DNA of 25,195 nt from Candidatus Omnitrophota bacterium (GTDB taxonomy: Bacteria; Omnitrophota; Gorgyraeia; Gygaellales; Profunditerraquicolaceae): positions 1 to 25,195 of the forward strand of contig JAPLLM010000125.1 of the NCBI GenBank assembly GCA_026387555.1, read 5' to 3'. The translations under genes were made by a program, and so were the position numbers. Numbering within the stretch: position 1 is the first letter of the stretch; the number at the start of each line of letters is the position of its first letter. The notes below the pieces were generated by a model. The model was not told where the DNA came from. It saw only the letters and a program-made list of their open reading frames with translations, and ran no database searches. Of the stretch, positions 1 through 7,655 are shown piece by piece.

Positions 1-197
1 AAAAACTGGCTGTAATCCGGCTGGATCATGTGCTGCTGGAAATCCTCGCCGCAGGCATACGCCTCTTTAGATTCTTCTGATTGTTTCTTATTCTTAAAAG
101 CCAGACCGGTAAATAAAAAAGACAAGAATCCCGTTACGCAGAGCACGATCAAGAATGCCGCGGGTGGGGTAATTAAATATTTAACAATTCCGTTCAT
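1..197 (-). CDS. NuoA-like membrane subunit, partial (3' end outside window)
   Basis: The first 65 residues are visible; the gene runs off the left edge. It opens with a hydrophobic helix (about residues 6-30), followed by a charged loop rich in K and E and the motif YACGED (about residues 46-51). This matches the NuoA-type subunit of complex I and related group 4 hydrogenase complexes, where a YxCG motif sits in the loop after the first membrane helix. The ATG lies 1 nt downstream of the stop of the NuoK-like gene, so it belongs to the same operon. The YACGED version differs from the usual YECG of canonical complex I, which fits a divergent or hydrogenase-type complex. The family call rests on a short fragment and on context. 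Confidence 0.6.
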   Translation of the reverse strand, partial: MNGIVKYLITPPAAFLIVLCVTGFLSFLFTGLAFKNKKQSEESKEAYACGEDFQQHMIQPDYSQF

Positions 198-198
198 A

Positions 199-519
199 TT
201 AACCTTTAAGTTCTTTCAGTTTACGGGTATCGAGACTCTTATTATTTCTGTAAATACAGACCACGATGCCTCCCGCTACGACCATTATGACGACTTCGAT
301 GACAATCAAGGTAATAACCAACGCCTGCGCCAGGCCTTCGTTATGGGTCAGATAACCCGTTAAGATACTTAGGAGCGTGACTGCCTTGATCAAAAGCTCA
401 AGCCCGATCAAGACGCGGATAAGATTAAAACTGGCGATGATATAATACGCGCCCATTACAAACAAGAGCATAATCGCTATATAAAAATACCAGAAAGTCT
501 GCGCGCCTGCTAAATTCAT
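199..519 (-). CDS. NuoK/MrpC-like membrane subunit
   Basis: A 106-residue protein with three predicted membrane helices, the usual size of NuoK, MrpC or HyfE. It keeps a glutamate in helix 2 (GLELLIKAV) and another in helix 3 (LIVIEVV), in the places where NuoK carries its proton-path glutamates. The stretch LAQALVITLIVI also resembles MrpC. I chose the ATG at 519 because it overlaps the preceding stop codon as ATGA and has GGAG about 8 nt upstream. A longer reading starting at 612 would add about 31 non-hydrophobic residues lying over the NuoJ-like gene and is unlikely. It forms part of the proton- or sodium-translocating arm of a complex I-like assembly. Whether the complex is a hydrogenase or an oxidoreductase cannot be told from this subunit. 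Confidence 0.8.
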   Translation of the reverse strand: MNLAGAQTFWYFYIAIMLLFVMGAYYIIASFNLIRVLIGLELLIKAVTLLSILTGYLTHNEGLAQALVITLIVIEVVIMVVAGGIVVCIYRNNKSLDTRKLKELKG

Positions 520-1001
520 TTCTTGGGCTCCTTGAATAAAATTACCACTCCGAAAACGCCGGCTAATATGATCAAAATCTGGCCCAGAAGGTCGACGTGG
601 CGCATGTGCCATATGATATTGCGCGTATCCTGTTCGCTGGGTACCTGCGGTAGAGGAAAATCAAGCTTTGGTTTAAAAACTACCAGCAGTATACCGAAGA
701 TAATAAGAATAACCGGAAGATACCAGTATTTTCCCAACCTCTCTTTTCTGCGCTCTTCCAGTCTCTCGGCAGTAAGACGCTGGGTAAAACTGATAGTAGT
801 GACAAAAATTACCGAGATAAGCCCGGCGCATACCGAGAGCTCAAAGGCCGCGGCCAGCGGGGAATTAAGCCTGAAGATGAGGATCGAGACTACGGCGCTT
901 ACCAGCGCCAGGCCCACGACAGAACGCACCAGGCGCGTAGTCAGAACCGTCCAGATCCCTGCCACAAGCAATAAAACCAATAATATTAAGTTTAACGCCA
1001 T
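516..1001 (-). CDS. NuoJ/MbhD-like membrane subunit
   Basis: A 161-residue protein with about five membrane helices, three before and two after a strongly charged loop (LTAERLEERRKERLGK, about residues 75-91). The size and helix count match NuoJ. The glutamate in helix 3 (AAAFELSVCAGL) resembles the conserved acid in NuoJ and MbhD/DUF4040 proteins, which connect the proton-pumping subunits laterally. The ATG at 1001 overlaps the end of the upstream antiporter-like gene by 10 nt and follows a GGTGAT ribosome-binding site. The stop overlaps the next start as ATGA. Tight overlaps on both sides indicate translational coupling within the operon. Confidence 0.75.
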   Translation of the reverse strand: MALNLILLVLLLVAGIWTVLTTRLVRSVVGLALVSAVVSILIFRLNSPLAAAFELSVCAGLISVIFVTTISFTQRLTAERLEERRKERLGKYWYLPVILIIFGILLVVFKPKLDFPLPQVPSEQDTRNIIWHMRHVDLLGQILIILAGVFGVVILFKEPKK

Positions 1002-2395
1002 GAGATCACCAATGGAAATATCAGGCCGACAACCAGAGTAATGATCGCCAGCACTGCTTGAGAAACGATCAAACCCATACTCGACTCTTTAATATTCTCT
1101 AAACCTGACCTTAATTTACCGAAGAAAACCTTTCTCTGCATGGAAAGAAAATATGCCAAAGTAATGATGCTTGCCAGGAGGGCGAACGCAGCGTATCCGA
1201 AATTACCCGCCTGCCATAAAGCGATGATGATAATGAATTTGCTCCAAAAGCCCGATAGCGGAGGAATACCGGCGGTAGATAATAATCCGATCACCGATGT
1301 TATCCCGGTAACCGGCATTCTCTGGGTAAGCCCGCCCATCTTATCCATATCCGTGGTCCCTAATTCCTTTTCCACACTTGCGGCATTGACGAATAATAAA
1401 GACTTAAAAATAGCGTGATTGAATAAATGAAAGACAGCACCGATCAAGGCCAGCTTTGTCCCGCACCCGACACCCAAAATAATATAACCGATCTGGCTGA
1501 TGCTGGAATACGCCAGCATCCGTTTGAAATCCGTCTGGGTCAGGGCGGCAACCGCCCCTATAATTATAGAAACTGCTCCGATGAACATAAGCAATGCCTG
1601 CACAGACGGGGTTAATCCGAAAACAGAAATAGCCAGGCGCATCAAAACATAGACGCCGGACACCTTAGTGACAATGCCGGCTAAGAGTATGGAAGCCGGA
1701 GCGGGTGCAGCGGAGTATGCGTCGGGAAGCCAACCGTGAAACGGCACCAACCCTGATTTAATAAATAAACCACAGAGAAATAATCCAATGCTCACGCGCA
1801 CAAATAAGCTGTTCCCGGCTCCGGCAAGTCCGGCGCCGACAGCTTCAAAAGAAGTATTTCCGGTCAAAAGTAAGAGTAAGCTGATAGCCACCAGCATCAT
1901 TACCGTGGCTATTGCCGAAAGGATCAAATATTTAAAAGCCCCTTCCAGCCCAAGCCTATCCTTGTTCATGGCGATCATTATATAGGAAGAGACTGCGGTG
2001 ATTTCAATGAAGACGTAAAGGCTGAATACGTCGGTAACCAGGACTGTGGCGTTCATCCCGATCAATGAGACTAAAAGGAGATTTTTAAAATTGACCCTTT
2101 GATGCACATCCGATATCATTGCGCGGCTGGCTAAGAGGGAAATAAAAACCACTATGCCGATACAGAGCAGCATAACCAGAGTTATCACATCCACGGAATA
2201 ACGGAATGAAAATAACAGATTCCACAACTCGAGTTTCGTATCCCAGAACCATACCGGGCGCGCTGCCACTAAATAAACCTGGGCCAGCGACAAAAACCCC
2301 AGCCAGACAAAGCTTAAATGCTGCATAAGCTTCTTAGGAAAGAGGTTTAAGATAATGATGCTGAAAAACGGGATCAAAACGAATAACGGGACCAA
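992..2395 (-). CDS. Antiporter-like subunit of a complex I/group 4 hydrogenase-type complex (NuoN/MrpD-like)
   Basis: A 467-residue polytopic membrane protein of the proton_antipo_M family. It shows the hallmark acid of helix 5 (FIEITAVSSY), the lysine of helix 7 (FIKSGLVPFHGWLPDA), a lysine in helix 8 (GIVTKVSGVY) and the later HLFNHAIFKSLLF segment with histidine and lysine. These residues form the channel in NuoL/M/N and MrpA/D. The only usable start is TTG at 2395: the preceding in-frame codons run straight back into the TAG stop of the upstream gene. The TTG has a good ribosome-binding site (AGGAG, 6 nt away) that overlaps that stop. I cannot assign it to NuoM, NuoN or MrpD specifically. 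Confidence 0.85.
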   Translation of the reverse strand: MVPLFVLIPFFSIIILNLFPKKLMQHLSFVWLGFLSLAQVYLVAARPVWFWDTKLELWNLLFSFRYSVDVITLVMLLCIGIVVFISLLASRAMISDVHQRVNFKNLLLVSLIGMNATVLVTDVFSLYVFIEITAVSSYIMIAMNKDRLGLEGAFKYLILSAIATVMMLVAISLLLLLTGNTSFEAVGAGLAGAGNSLFVRVSIGLFLCGLFIKSGLVPFHGWLPDAYSAAPAPASILLAGIVTKVSGVYVLMRLAISVFGLTPSVQALLMFIGAVSIIIGAVAALTQTDFKRMLAYSSISQIGYIILGVGCGTKLALIGAVFHLFNHAIFKSLLFVNAASVEKELGTTDMDKMGGLTQRMPVTGITSVIGLLSTAGIPPLSGFWSKFIIIIALWQAGNFGYAAFALLASIITLAYFLSMQRKVFFGKLRSGLENIKESSMGLIVSQAVLAIITLVVGLIFPLVISWR

Positions 2396-2404
2396 TTTCT
2401 TCTC

Positions 2405-4225
2405 CTATTTTCTTAAAAAATATAAGACGGCAAACATCCCCACCAGCGCCCACGAAATATATACCGGATAATATCCGGTGTGCATCCGCCTTATCCCCTT
2501 CGAAACTCCGTAACTGACTCCGGGGACAAAACTATTATAGACCCAGTCTATGCCTTTATCCGCAGCCCATAGGATACGGGAGAACACATTCATTCCTTTT
2601 AGCCCGATCTCATAGGGGTCAAAGAATCTTTTCTGCGCTAAATCGTAAGTCTGCGATAAAACCGGGGCGTAACGGATATCATCCGCCGCCTTAAGCCCCT
2701 CTCCTTTTAACTTAGCCATAAAGATATGATGGATAAAAGCGCCCGCCAATACCAGAATAGTAATTAGGGTTAAGACAATATTTACGTGAAATCCTGCGTA
2801 GCTGTGCCCTTCTAACCTGGCGCCTAAAACAGGCTGGATAAAATGATTCAGGGGCAAGTAATTAAAGATACCGAAGATTACGCAGGTCAAAGCAATAACG
2901 ATCATCGGAACGAGCAAGGATAGCGGGGCCTCTTTCACGGCCTTTAGCTCATTGCGCTCCTTACCGAAGAACGCGGCGTGCCCTAATTTTAAGAAAGATG
3001 CGGCAGTAAAGAACGAGCCGACCACTGCGGCAAGATAAAAGATCATCCCGCGCGAAAGCGCTGCATCATAAATAAGTTCCTTGGAAAAGAATCCGTTAAA
3101 AGGCGGCATACCGGAAATGGAAGCTGCGGTAATCAAAAAGCAGGCGCAAGTAATCGGCATCTTAAAGCGCAAACCGCCCAGAGAATGCAGATCAGTTGTC
3201 CCTGTTTGTTTTTCTACGGCGCCACCGGTAAGAAATAAACCTGATTTATATAAAGCATTATTGATCATATGAAAGAGCCCGCCGACGATACCCACGGGAA
3301 CGCAAGTCCCGATGCCTAAGATCATGTAGCCGACCTGGCTGATAGCGTGATACGACAAGAGGCGCTTATAATCTTTCTGAACCAGAGCCATCATAACCGC
3401 GAGGATTATGGTAATTGCGCCGATCGCCATCAATAAAATGCTTATCCATGAACCGATAGCAAGCTTGAACATATCCAGCGATATACGAGTAAGGAAATAA
3501 ATCCCCAGCAGTTTTTCCAGCGAAGCGGGCAAGAATGCCATAAAGGGAAGCGGGGCGTCGTCGGCAGCATCGGGAATCCAGCTGTGAAACGGCATGGATC
3601 CGGCTTTGGAAATTGCGCCGATCATCAGCATTATAAAAGCAAAACCTGCCATCGGCGTTAAGGCTAAATTTATTTTGGATATGGTAAGCGTCCCGGCCTG
3701 CATCCAGGTTAGCGCAATACCGATCATCATACACAAATCGGAGATGCCCACGATAATAAAGGCCTTGGTCGCGGTCTTAAACGCTCCGGGCCTGCCGATA
3801 GCGATAAACCCGAATAAAATTAAAAGCAATCCCTCCCAGAAAAATAATAAAAGCAGCAGGTTATCCGCTAAGACCGCTCCGTTAGCCATAGCAATACAGA
3901 GCAGGATATAGGCATAAAACTGATTCTGCAGGTTCTTCCCCTTCATGAAATTCAGAGAATATATTACGATCAAGAAAGCAAAGAACGCCGCGGATAACAT
4001 TATAAAACCGCTGAATTGATAAAGCCTTAAAGCAAATTCGATTTTGCCCGCAAACCAGGGAAAACTATAAATTAGATTATTCCTGAATAACGCTATAGCC
4101 AAAGCCAGATTTATGCCGGCAACTAAAAAAGCTACCGTATGACGCGCCTTGCGCGGCAGTATAAACATCAAAGCCCCGAAGATTGCCGGTATTAATATAG
4201 GTAAGAGTAATACAGAAGGTTTCAT
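2405..4225 (-). CDS. NuoL-like antiporter subunit of a complex I/group 4 hydrogenase-type complex
   Basis: A 606-residue polytopic membrane protein, about the length of NuoL and longer than its two antiporter-like neighbours. It carries FWEGLLLILFG (helix 5 acid), SKAGSMPFHSWIPDA (helix 7 lysine) and LFHMINNALYKSGLF. In helix 8, LPASLEKLLGIYFL replaces the usual LIHAATMV, so this is a divergent branch. The region after about residue 480 adds further helices joined by a polar segment (about 500-570), which could correspond to the lateral helix extension of NuoL. The ATG overlaps the preceding stop as ATGA. It ends in TAG, and the next gene's ribosome-binding site overlaps that stop, so TAG acts as a real stop here. 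Confidence 0.85.
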   Translation of the reverse strand: MKPSVLLLPILIPAIFGALMFILPRKARHTVAFLVAGINLALAIALFRNNLIYSFPWFAGKIEFALRLYQFSGFIMLSAAFFAFLIVIYSLNFMKGKNLQNQFYAYILLCIAMANGAVLADNLLLLLFFWEGLLLILFGFIAIGRPGAFKTATKAFIIVGISDLCMMIGIALTWMQAGTLTISKINLALTPMAGFAFIMLMIGAISKAGSMPFHSWIPDAADDAPLPFMAFLPASLEKLLGIYFLTRISLDMFKLAIGSWISILLMAIGAITIILAVMMALVQKDYKRLLSYHAISQVGYMILGIGTCVPVGIVGGLFHMINNALYKSGLFLTGGAVEKQTGTTDLHSLGGLRFKMPITCACFLITAASISGMPPFNGFFSKELIYDAALSRGMIFYLAAVVGSFFTAASFLKLGHAAFFGKERNELKAVKEAPLSLLVPMIVIALTCVIFGIFNYLPLNHFIQPVLGARLEGHSYAGFHVNIVLTLITILVLAGAFIHHIFMAKLKGEGLKAADDIRYAPVLSQTYDLAQKRFFDPYEIGLKGMNVFSRILWAADKGIDWVYNSFVPGVSYGVSKGIRRMHTGYYPVYISWALVGMFAVLYFLRK

Positions 4226-5667
4226 CTTATTGTGCCTAACATTTGTAAGGTTGCTGCTTGGGCCAGGGCATCAGGCCACCAGATAAGTATACCGCCTAAT
4301 AATGAGAGCGCGGCAAATACCGCAACCGTTGCCACCATCACAAACGAGCCCTCTTTAACTAATGCGGCCTTAGGCTCGCCCAGAAAGACCATATTGAATG
4401 TCCTGAATAAATACATAATAGTCATGAACGCGCCGACTAAAAATACCATGGAGATGATTATATGCCCGCTGGTTACAGCACCCGTCATGACCATAAATGT
4501 AGCAAAAAACCCTCCGAAAGGAGGAATACCCATTACTGAAAAAGAGCATAATAAAAACGCCATAGCCGTTACCGGCATAGTCTTGATCAGTCCGCCGAGT
4601 TTAGTTATGTCTTTAGTTTTGGTGTTTTGCTCTACAATGCCTGCGCAAAGGAATAACCCGGCCTTAGCTAAACCGTGCATAAGAATATACAATAACGCAC
4701 CGGCTACTCCTATACTATTCCCGAATGAAAAGCCTAAAAATATAAAACCGATCTGGCTAATAGTGGAATACGCGATGATCCTTTTTAAGTCCGTTTCAAT
4801 CAAAGCGGCACCCGCCGAGACCAGAGCGCTAATCCCGGCGATTACCGGCACAATCACCTGCCAGTTTATAGGTAAAGGAATGGTCGCCACAAAAATACGG
4901 GCAAAGACATAGACGCCGATCTTGACTAAGACTGCGGCGTGCAGTAATGCAGTGACCGGCGAGGGCGCCACACCTGCGTCAGGAAGCCAGGTATGAAACG
5001 GCAGAGTCGCCGACTTAGAAAGAATTCCGGCTAAAATCAGGGCAATAGTAAGGTTTGAAATGGGGTGAGTCTTGACTACTTCTTTAATCACTAATAAATC
5101 GAATGAGCCGGTCTCTTGAAAAAGCCGGATAAAACCAAGGAGCATAAGCAGGGCGCCGAAGACCGTGACTAAAAACGCCTTGTCCGCCCTCTCTACTACA
5201 TATTTATCGCGGAAGAATCCGATCAAGCGCCAGCTGGTAATAGCGGTAATTTCCCAGAATAAATAAAGAAAGATCAGGTTTCCGGCAAAGACCAGTCCCA
5301 TCATCCCGCCTAAAAACAGGACAACCATGGAATAATACTCATTTTGATTATGATAGTGGCTGATATAGCCGAAGGAATATACTACGATAAGGGTGCTGAT
5401 AAACGATGAGACACAGGCGACGAATACTGCTAAGGCGTCGGCGGTAAAGATAAAATTGATCCCCAGTCCGAGTTCCCGGCCCAAGGTGACGGTTTTACCG
5501 CTTAATGCCGCGGGGATAAGGCTTAAAGAACAGAGCAACGGCACCAAACATAGGCCCAGCGCCAGGATATTCCTCAAGCGCAAAGAGATTTTCCCGGCCA
5601 ACGGCAGGGTTAATGCCAGGAGGACCGGAACAAAGATTATCAGGGAAATGGTTGTTTGGCTGTTCAT
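4222..5667 (-). CDS. First gene of the membrane-complex operon: NuoM/MrpD-like antiporter subunit
   Basis: A 481-residue polytopic protein of the proton_antipo_M family. Key channel residues are visible: E139 in FWEITAITSW, K218 in SKSATLPFHTWLPDA, K249 in LLHAAVLVKIGVY, and histidine and lysine in YILMHGLAKAGLF. It heads a run of six overlapping or adjacent genes (three antiporter-like subunits, then NuoJ-, NuoK- and NuoA-like). That order is the reverse of canonical nuo operons, which end in L, M and N. The peripheral and nickel-iron or quinone-site subunits would have to lie beyond the window. The ATG at 5667 sits only about 8 nt after the T-run of an apparent transcription terminator. Its likely ribosome-binding site, GGAAGG, lies in the terminator stem about 14 nt upstream. 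Confidence 0.85.
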   Translation of the reverse strand: MNSQTTISLIIFVPVLLALTLPLAGKISLRLRNILALGLCLVPLLCSLSLIPAALSGKTVTLGRELGLGINFIFTADALAVFVACVSSFISTLIVVYSFGYISHYHNQNEYYSMVVLFLGGMMGLVFAGNLIFLYLFWEITAITSWRLIGFFRDKYVVERADKAFLVTVFGALLMLLGFIRLFQETGSFDLLVIKEVVKTHPISNLTIALILAGILSKSATLPFHTWLPDAGVAPSPVTALLHAAVLVKIGVYVFARIFVATIPLPINWQVIVPVIAGISALVSAGAALIETDLKRIIAYSTISQIGFIFLGFSFGNSIGVAGALLYILMHGLAKAGLFLCAGIVEQNTKTKDITKLGGLIKTMPVTAMAFLLCSFSVMGIPPFGGFFATFMVMTGAVTSGHIIISMVFLVGAFMTIMYLFRTFNMVFLGEPKAALVKEGSFVMVATVAVFAALSLLGGILIWWPDALAQAATLQMLGTIR

Positions 5668-5674
5668 AGAAAAT

Positions 5675-5717
5675 AAAAAAGCCTTCCAGTAGCATAACTA
5701 GAAGACTTCAATGTCTT
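5675..5717 (-). promoter_or_regulatory. Putative ANTAR-responsive leader: two hexaloop hairpins overlapping an intrinsic terminator
   Basis: On the minus strand two hairpins lie exactly next to each other. P1 is AAGAC-AUUGAA-GUCUU (5717-5702): five pairs and a six-base loop with A at loop position 1 and G at position 4. P2 is CUAGU-UAUGCU-ACUGG (5701-5686): five pairs including one U-G, and a six-base loop with G at position 4 but U at position 1. Extending P2 by CUU/AAG gives an 8-bp stem (5704-5683) followed by GC and a T-run (5680-5675), a typical intrinsic terminator. The extra CUU belongs to P1's 3' arm, so P1 and the full terminator compete. Paired hexaloop hairpins with A1/G4 loops, the second overlapping a terminator, are the known target of ANTAR proteins. 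An ANTAR protein is encoded immediately upstream. P2's loop matches only partly. Confidence 0.65.
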
Positions 5718-5744
5718 ACTAACTACTACTTTATATTTGCAAGT

Positions 5745-5772
5745 ATTTTACCAGAGAACCCGTGGATGTCAA
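5745..5772 (-). promoter_or_regulatory. Sigma70-like promoter of the membrane-complex operon
   Basis: The minus strand reads TTGACA (5772-5767), a 16-nt spacer, then TAAAAT (5750-5745). The -35 box begins 4 nt after the stop codon of the GAF-ANTAR gene. The predicted transcription start near 5738 gives a leader of about 70 nt that contains the two hexaloop hairpins and the terminator. The operon can therefore be transcribed on its own and controlled by antitermination. Confidence 0.6.
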
Positions 5773-5776
5773 GCCC

Positions 5777-6499
5777 TTAAGTTTTGCGCGACCTGACGTC
5801 TTTGGCCAGAATTATCGCCTCGGCTATCTCGCGCATGGACTTACGCGAGTCCATCCCCTGCTTCTGGATGAGGCGGTAAGCCTCCGAAGGCAGAATATTA
5901 GCTTCCTGGGCCAGGATATCCTTGGCCCGCTCAATAAGCTTACGGGTAGTCAGGGCTTCTTCGGCGCTGCGCGCCCTTAAATCCAGCTCTGCGTTCTCAA
6001 TAGCCATGGCTGCCTGATTGGCTAATGCCGTCAAAAGGTCCTGCTCATGTTTGGAGAAAGCATGCTTTTTAGAAGTATAGCAATTAAGGACGCCGATCAC
6101 TCTTCCTTTGACCACCAGAGGCACGCTCGCCAGAGAAAAAAGCTTTTCTTTACGGGCTATATCCTGATTTAGATAGCGCGCATCCTCTTTCACATCCAGA
6201 ATATACAGCGCCTTACTTTCCTTAGCTACTATCCCGGCTATGCCTTCGCCCAGCCGGACATTAGGCTTTTTGTTGTAGGCTTCCGAAATAGACTGGGTCG
6301 CCCGCACCACCAATTCTTTTTTATTCGGGTCAAGTAGCATAAGCGAAGAGATCTTCGAATTCATGATCTCCGCAGTTACCTGGACAATAAGGCGCAAAAG
6401 CTCTTCCAAATAAAGGCCTGAAGTTATAAGATTAGCCACCTTGGATAAAGCTTCTATCTGTTTGACGTAAACCTGAAAATTCTCTTTCTTCTTGGCCAT
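5777..6499 (-). CDS. GAF-ANTAR domain antitermination regulator
   Basis: A 240-residue soluble protein. A short coiled N-terminus leads into a GAF domain (about residues 15-165; GEGIAGIVAKE and ASVPLVVKGRVIGVLN are typical GAF segments). A helical linker follows, then a C-terminal ANTAR domain (about 172-232) with the family pattern RKLIERAKDILA, then EAYRLIQKQGMDSRKSMREI. ANTAR domains bind paired hexaloop RNA hairpins and prevent transcription termination; the GAF domain would sense a small ligand or redox signal. The gene starts directly at the stop of the aminotransferase gene and is the last gene of the pst/pho run. A candidate ANTAR target lies immediately downstream, before the membrane-complex operon. 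The signal sensed by the GAF domain cannot be deduced. Confidence 0.92.
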   Translation of the reverse strand: MAKKKENFQVYVKQIEALSKVANLITSGLYLEELLRLIVQVTAEIMNSKISSLMLLDPNKKELVVRATQSISEAYNKKPNVRLGEGIAGIVAKESKALYILDVKEDARYLNQDIARKEKLFSLASVPLVVKGRVIGVLNCYTSKKHAFSKHEQDLLTALANQAAMAIENAELDLRARSAEEALTTRKLIERAKDILAQEANILPSEAYRLIQKQGMDSRKSMREIAEAIILAKDVRSRKT

Positions 6500-7381
6500 T
6501 TAAATCCCTTTCAAGAATAAACGCATCCGGCTTAACGCCTCTTTTAAATTTTCCAGGCTCGAAGCATAGGATATACGGATATAATCGTCGTAGTCTTTAC
6601 CGAAAGCAGTCCCCGGAACAACCGCTACTTTCTGCTTTTGCAGAAGTTCCTTAGAAAACTGCATTGATTTCATCCCTATTTTCTTTAATGAAGGGAAGGC
6701 ATAAAAAGCACCCTCCGGCTTAGAGCAAATAAGGCCCAGGTCATTAAGCCCGCTTACCACCAACTCTCTCCTTCTTTTATATTCCCGCTTCATCTCTTCC
6801 ACGGATTTTCTACCGCTTATCAGCGCTTCGCATGCCGCCATCTGGGATGTGATGGGAACACACATTATGGTATATTGGTGGATTTTGGTCATTGCCCCGA
6901 TTATTTCTTTGGGGCCACAGGCAAAACCTACCCTCCAACCTGTCATAGCATAACTTTTAGAAAATCCGTCCAGATAAACGGTATTATTCTTTGCGCCCGG
7001 AAGGGTTGCAAAAGGCGTATGATCAAAATCATAAGTCAGGTCTCCGTAGACCTCATCGACTATACAGAGAACTTTATGTTTAAGCAAAATTTTATTGAAT
7101 TCGCTTAATTCTTTCCTGGTATAAGATACACCCGTAGGGTTCGTAGGATAATTTAAGATTATCGCCTTAGGCTTCTTCTCCAGATATTTTTTCAAAGTCT
7201 TGGGGGTAAGCTTAAATCCGTCCGGACGGGTATCGATATATACGGGCACGCCGCCGGCTAATTCCGTGACCGGACCGTAAGAAACATAGCTGGGTATCGG
7301 GATTAAAACTTTATCGCCCGGATTAATGATTGCGCGTAAAGTCAGATCCAGGCCTTCGCTCACCCCCACTGTGATCAACAT
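6500..7381 (-). CDS. Class I/II PLP aminotransferase, main part (after an in-frame amber codon)
   Basis: This 293-residue reading carries most of a class I/II aminotransferase of the aspartate/aromatic type. It shows the NPTG motif (residues 81-84), D109 that would contact the PLP ring nitrogen, the PLP lysine K142 in SKSYAMTGWR, and R150. It lacks the N-terminal arm, which is encoded just upstream in the same frame (7397-7654), separated only by one TAG codon and five sense codons (SPDDE). The ATG at 7381 has no clear ribosome-binding site, and a protein starting there would miss about 91 residues of the fold. I therefore treat both parts as one 384-codon gene, 6500-7654, interrupted by TAG. 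Its neighbour is an AsnC/Lrp regulator, a common pairing for amino-acid metabolism. The substrate is unknown. Confidence 0.85.
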   Translation of the reverse strand: MLITVGVSEGLDLTLRAIINPGDKVLIPIPSYVSYGPVTELAGGVPVYIDTRPDGFKLTPKTLKKYLEKKPKAIILNYPTNPTGVSYTRKELSEFNKILLKHKVLCIVDEVYGDLTYDFDHTPFATLPGAKNNTVYLDGFSKSYAMTGWRVGFACGPKEIIGAMTKIHQYTIMCVPITSQMAACEALISGRKSVEEMKREYKRRRELVVSGLNDLGLICSKPEGAFYAFPSLKKIGMKSMQFSKELLQKQKVAVVPGTAFGKDYDDYIRISYASSLENLKEALSRMRLFLKGI

Positions 7382-7396
7382 TTCATCGTCGGGAGA

Positions 7397-7654
7397 CTAC
7401 TTAAGTCCGAAACGGTTCTCTAAATACCGGGATAACCCCAGGCGTAGTTTATAGAGCCCCTTATTAGAGGTATAGGATGTAAATCCTTGCTCCAGAGAAT
7501 AAATGCCCGCCTCGCGTATGGGCCAGGGGGTGACAAAGTCCGGCTCACCCACACCCAGGGAGATGACGTCTTTCATCCCCAGCACGAGGTCAAAGAAAGC
7601 CCGGATACCGCTGGGCTGCATATTATCGACTTTTTTAGAAACTAATTCTTTCAT
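7397..7654 (-). pseudogene. N-terminal part of the same aminotransferase, ending at an in-frame TAG
   Basis: These 85 codons encode the start of a class I aminotransferase, including ISLGVGEPDF and the TSYTSNKGLYKLR region, ending RFGLK-TAG. The next codons in the same frame read SPDDEMLITVGVSE, the normal continuation of the family, where the position of the TAG is usually tyrosine (GLxY). A single TAT or TAC to TAG change explains the break; no bases are missing. The start ATG lies 1 nt after the stop of the AsnC-type gene. Possible readings are a recent nonsense mutation, a sequencing error, or amber read-through. TAG appears to be a normal stop for the genes ending at 2405 and 13464, which argues against general recoding. 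Confidence 0.75.
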
Positions 7655-7655
7655 T

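Noticed and set aside
520..612. Longer N-terminus for the NuoK-like gene
   Set aside because: The extension is hydrophilic, overlaps the NuoJ-like gene and lacks a good ribosome-binding site; the ATGA overlap marks the true start.
2393..2407. TAG read-through fusing the NuoL-like and NuoN-like proteins, which are in the same frame
   Set aside because: A good ribosome-binding site overlaps the TAG and leads to a TTG start, so two separate proteins are expected; the shared frame looks accidental.
4232..4912. Long open reading frame on the plus strand (226 codons)
   Set aside because: It lies antisense to the well-supported antiporter-like gene, has a composition typical of a reverse-frame shadow and matches no family. 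Other plus-strand readings of 60-200 codons are shadows for the same reason.
7397..7399. Pyrrolysine insertion at the aminotransferase TAG
   Set aside because: Pyrrolysine is not known in this family, no PYLIS-like structure stands out, and TAG works as a stop elsewhere in the window.
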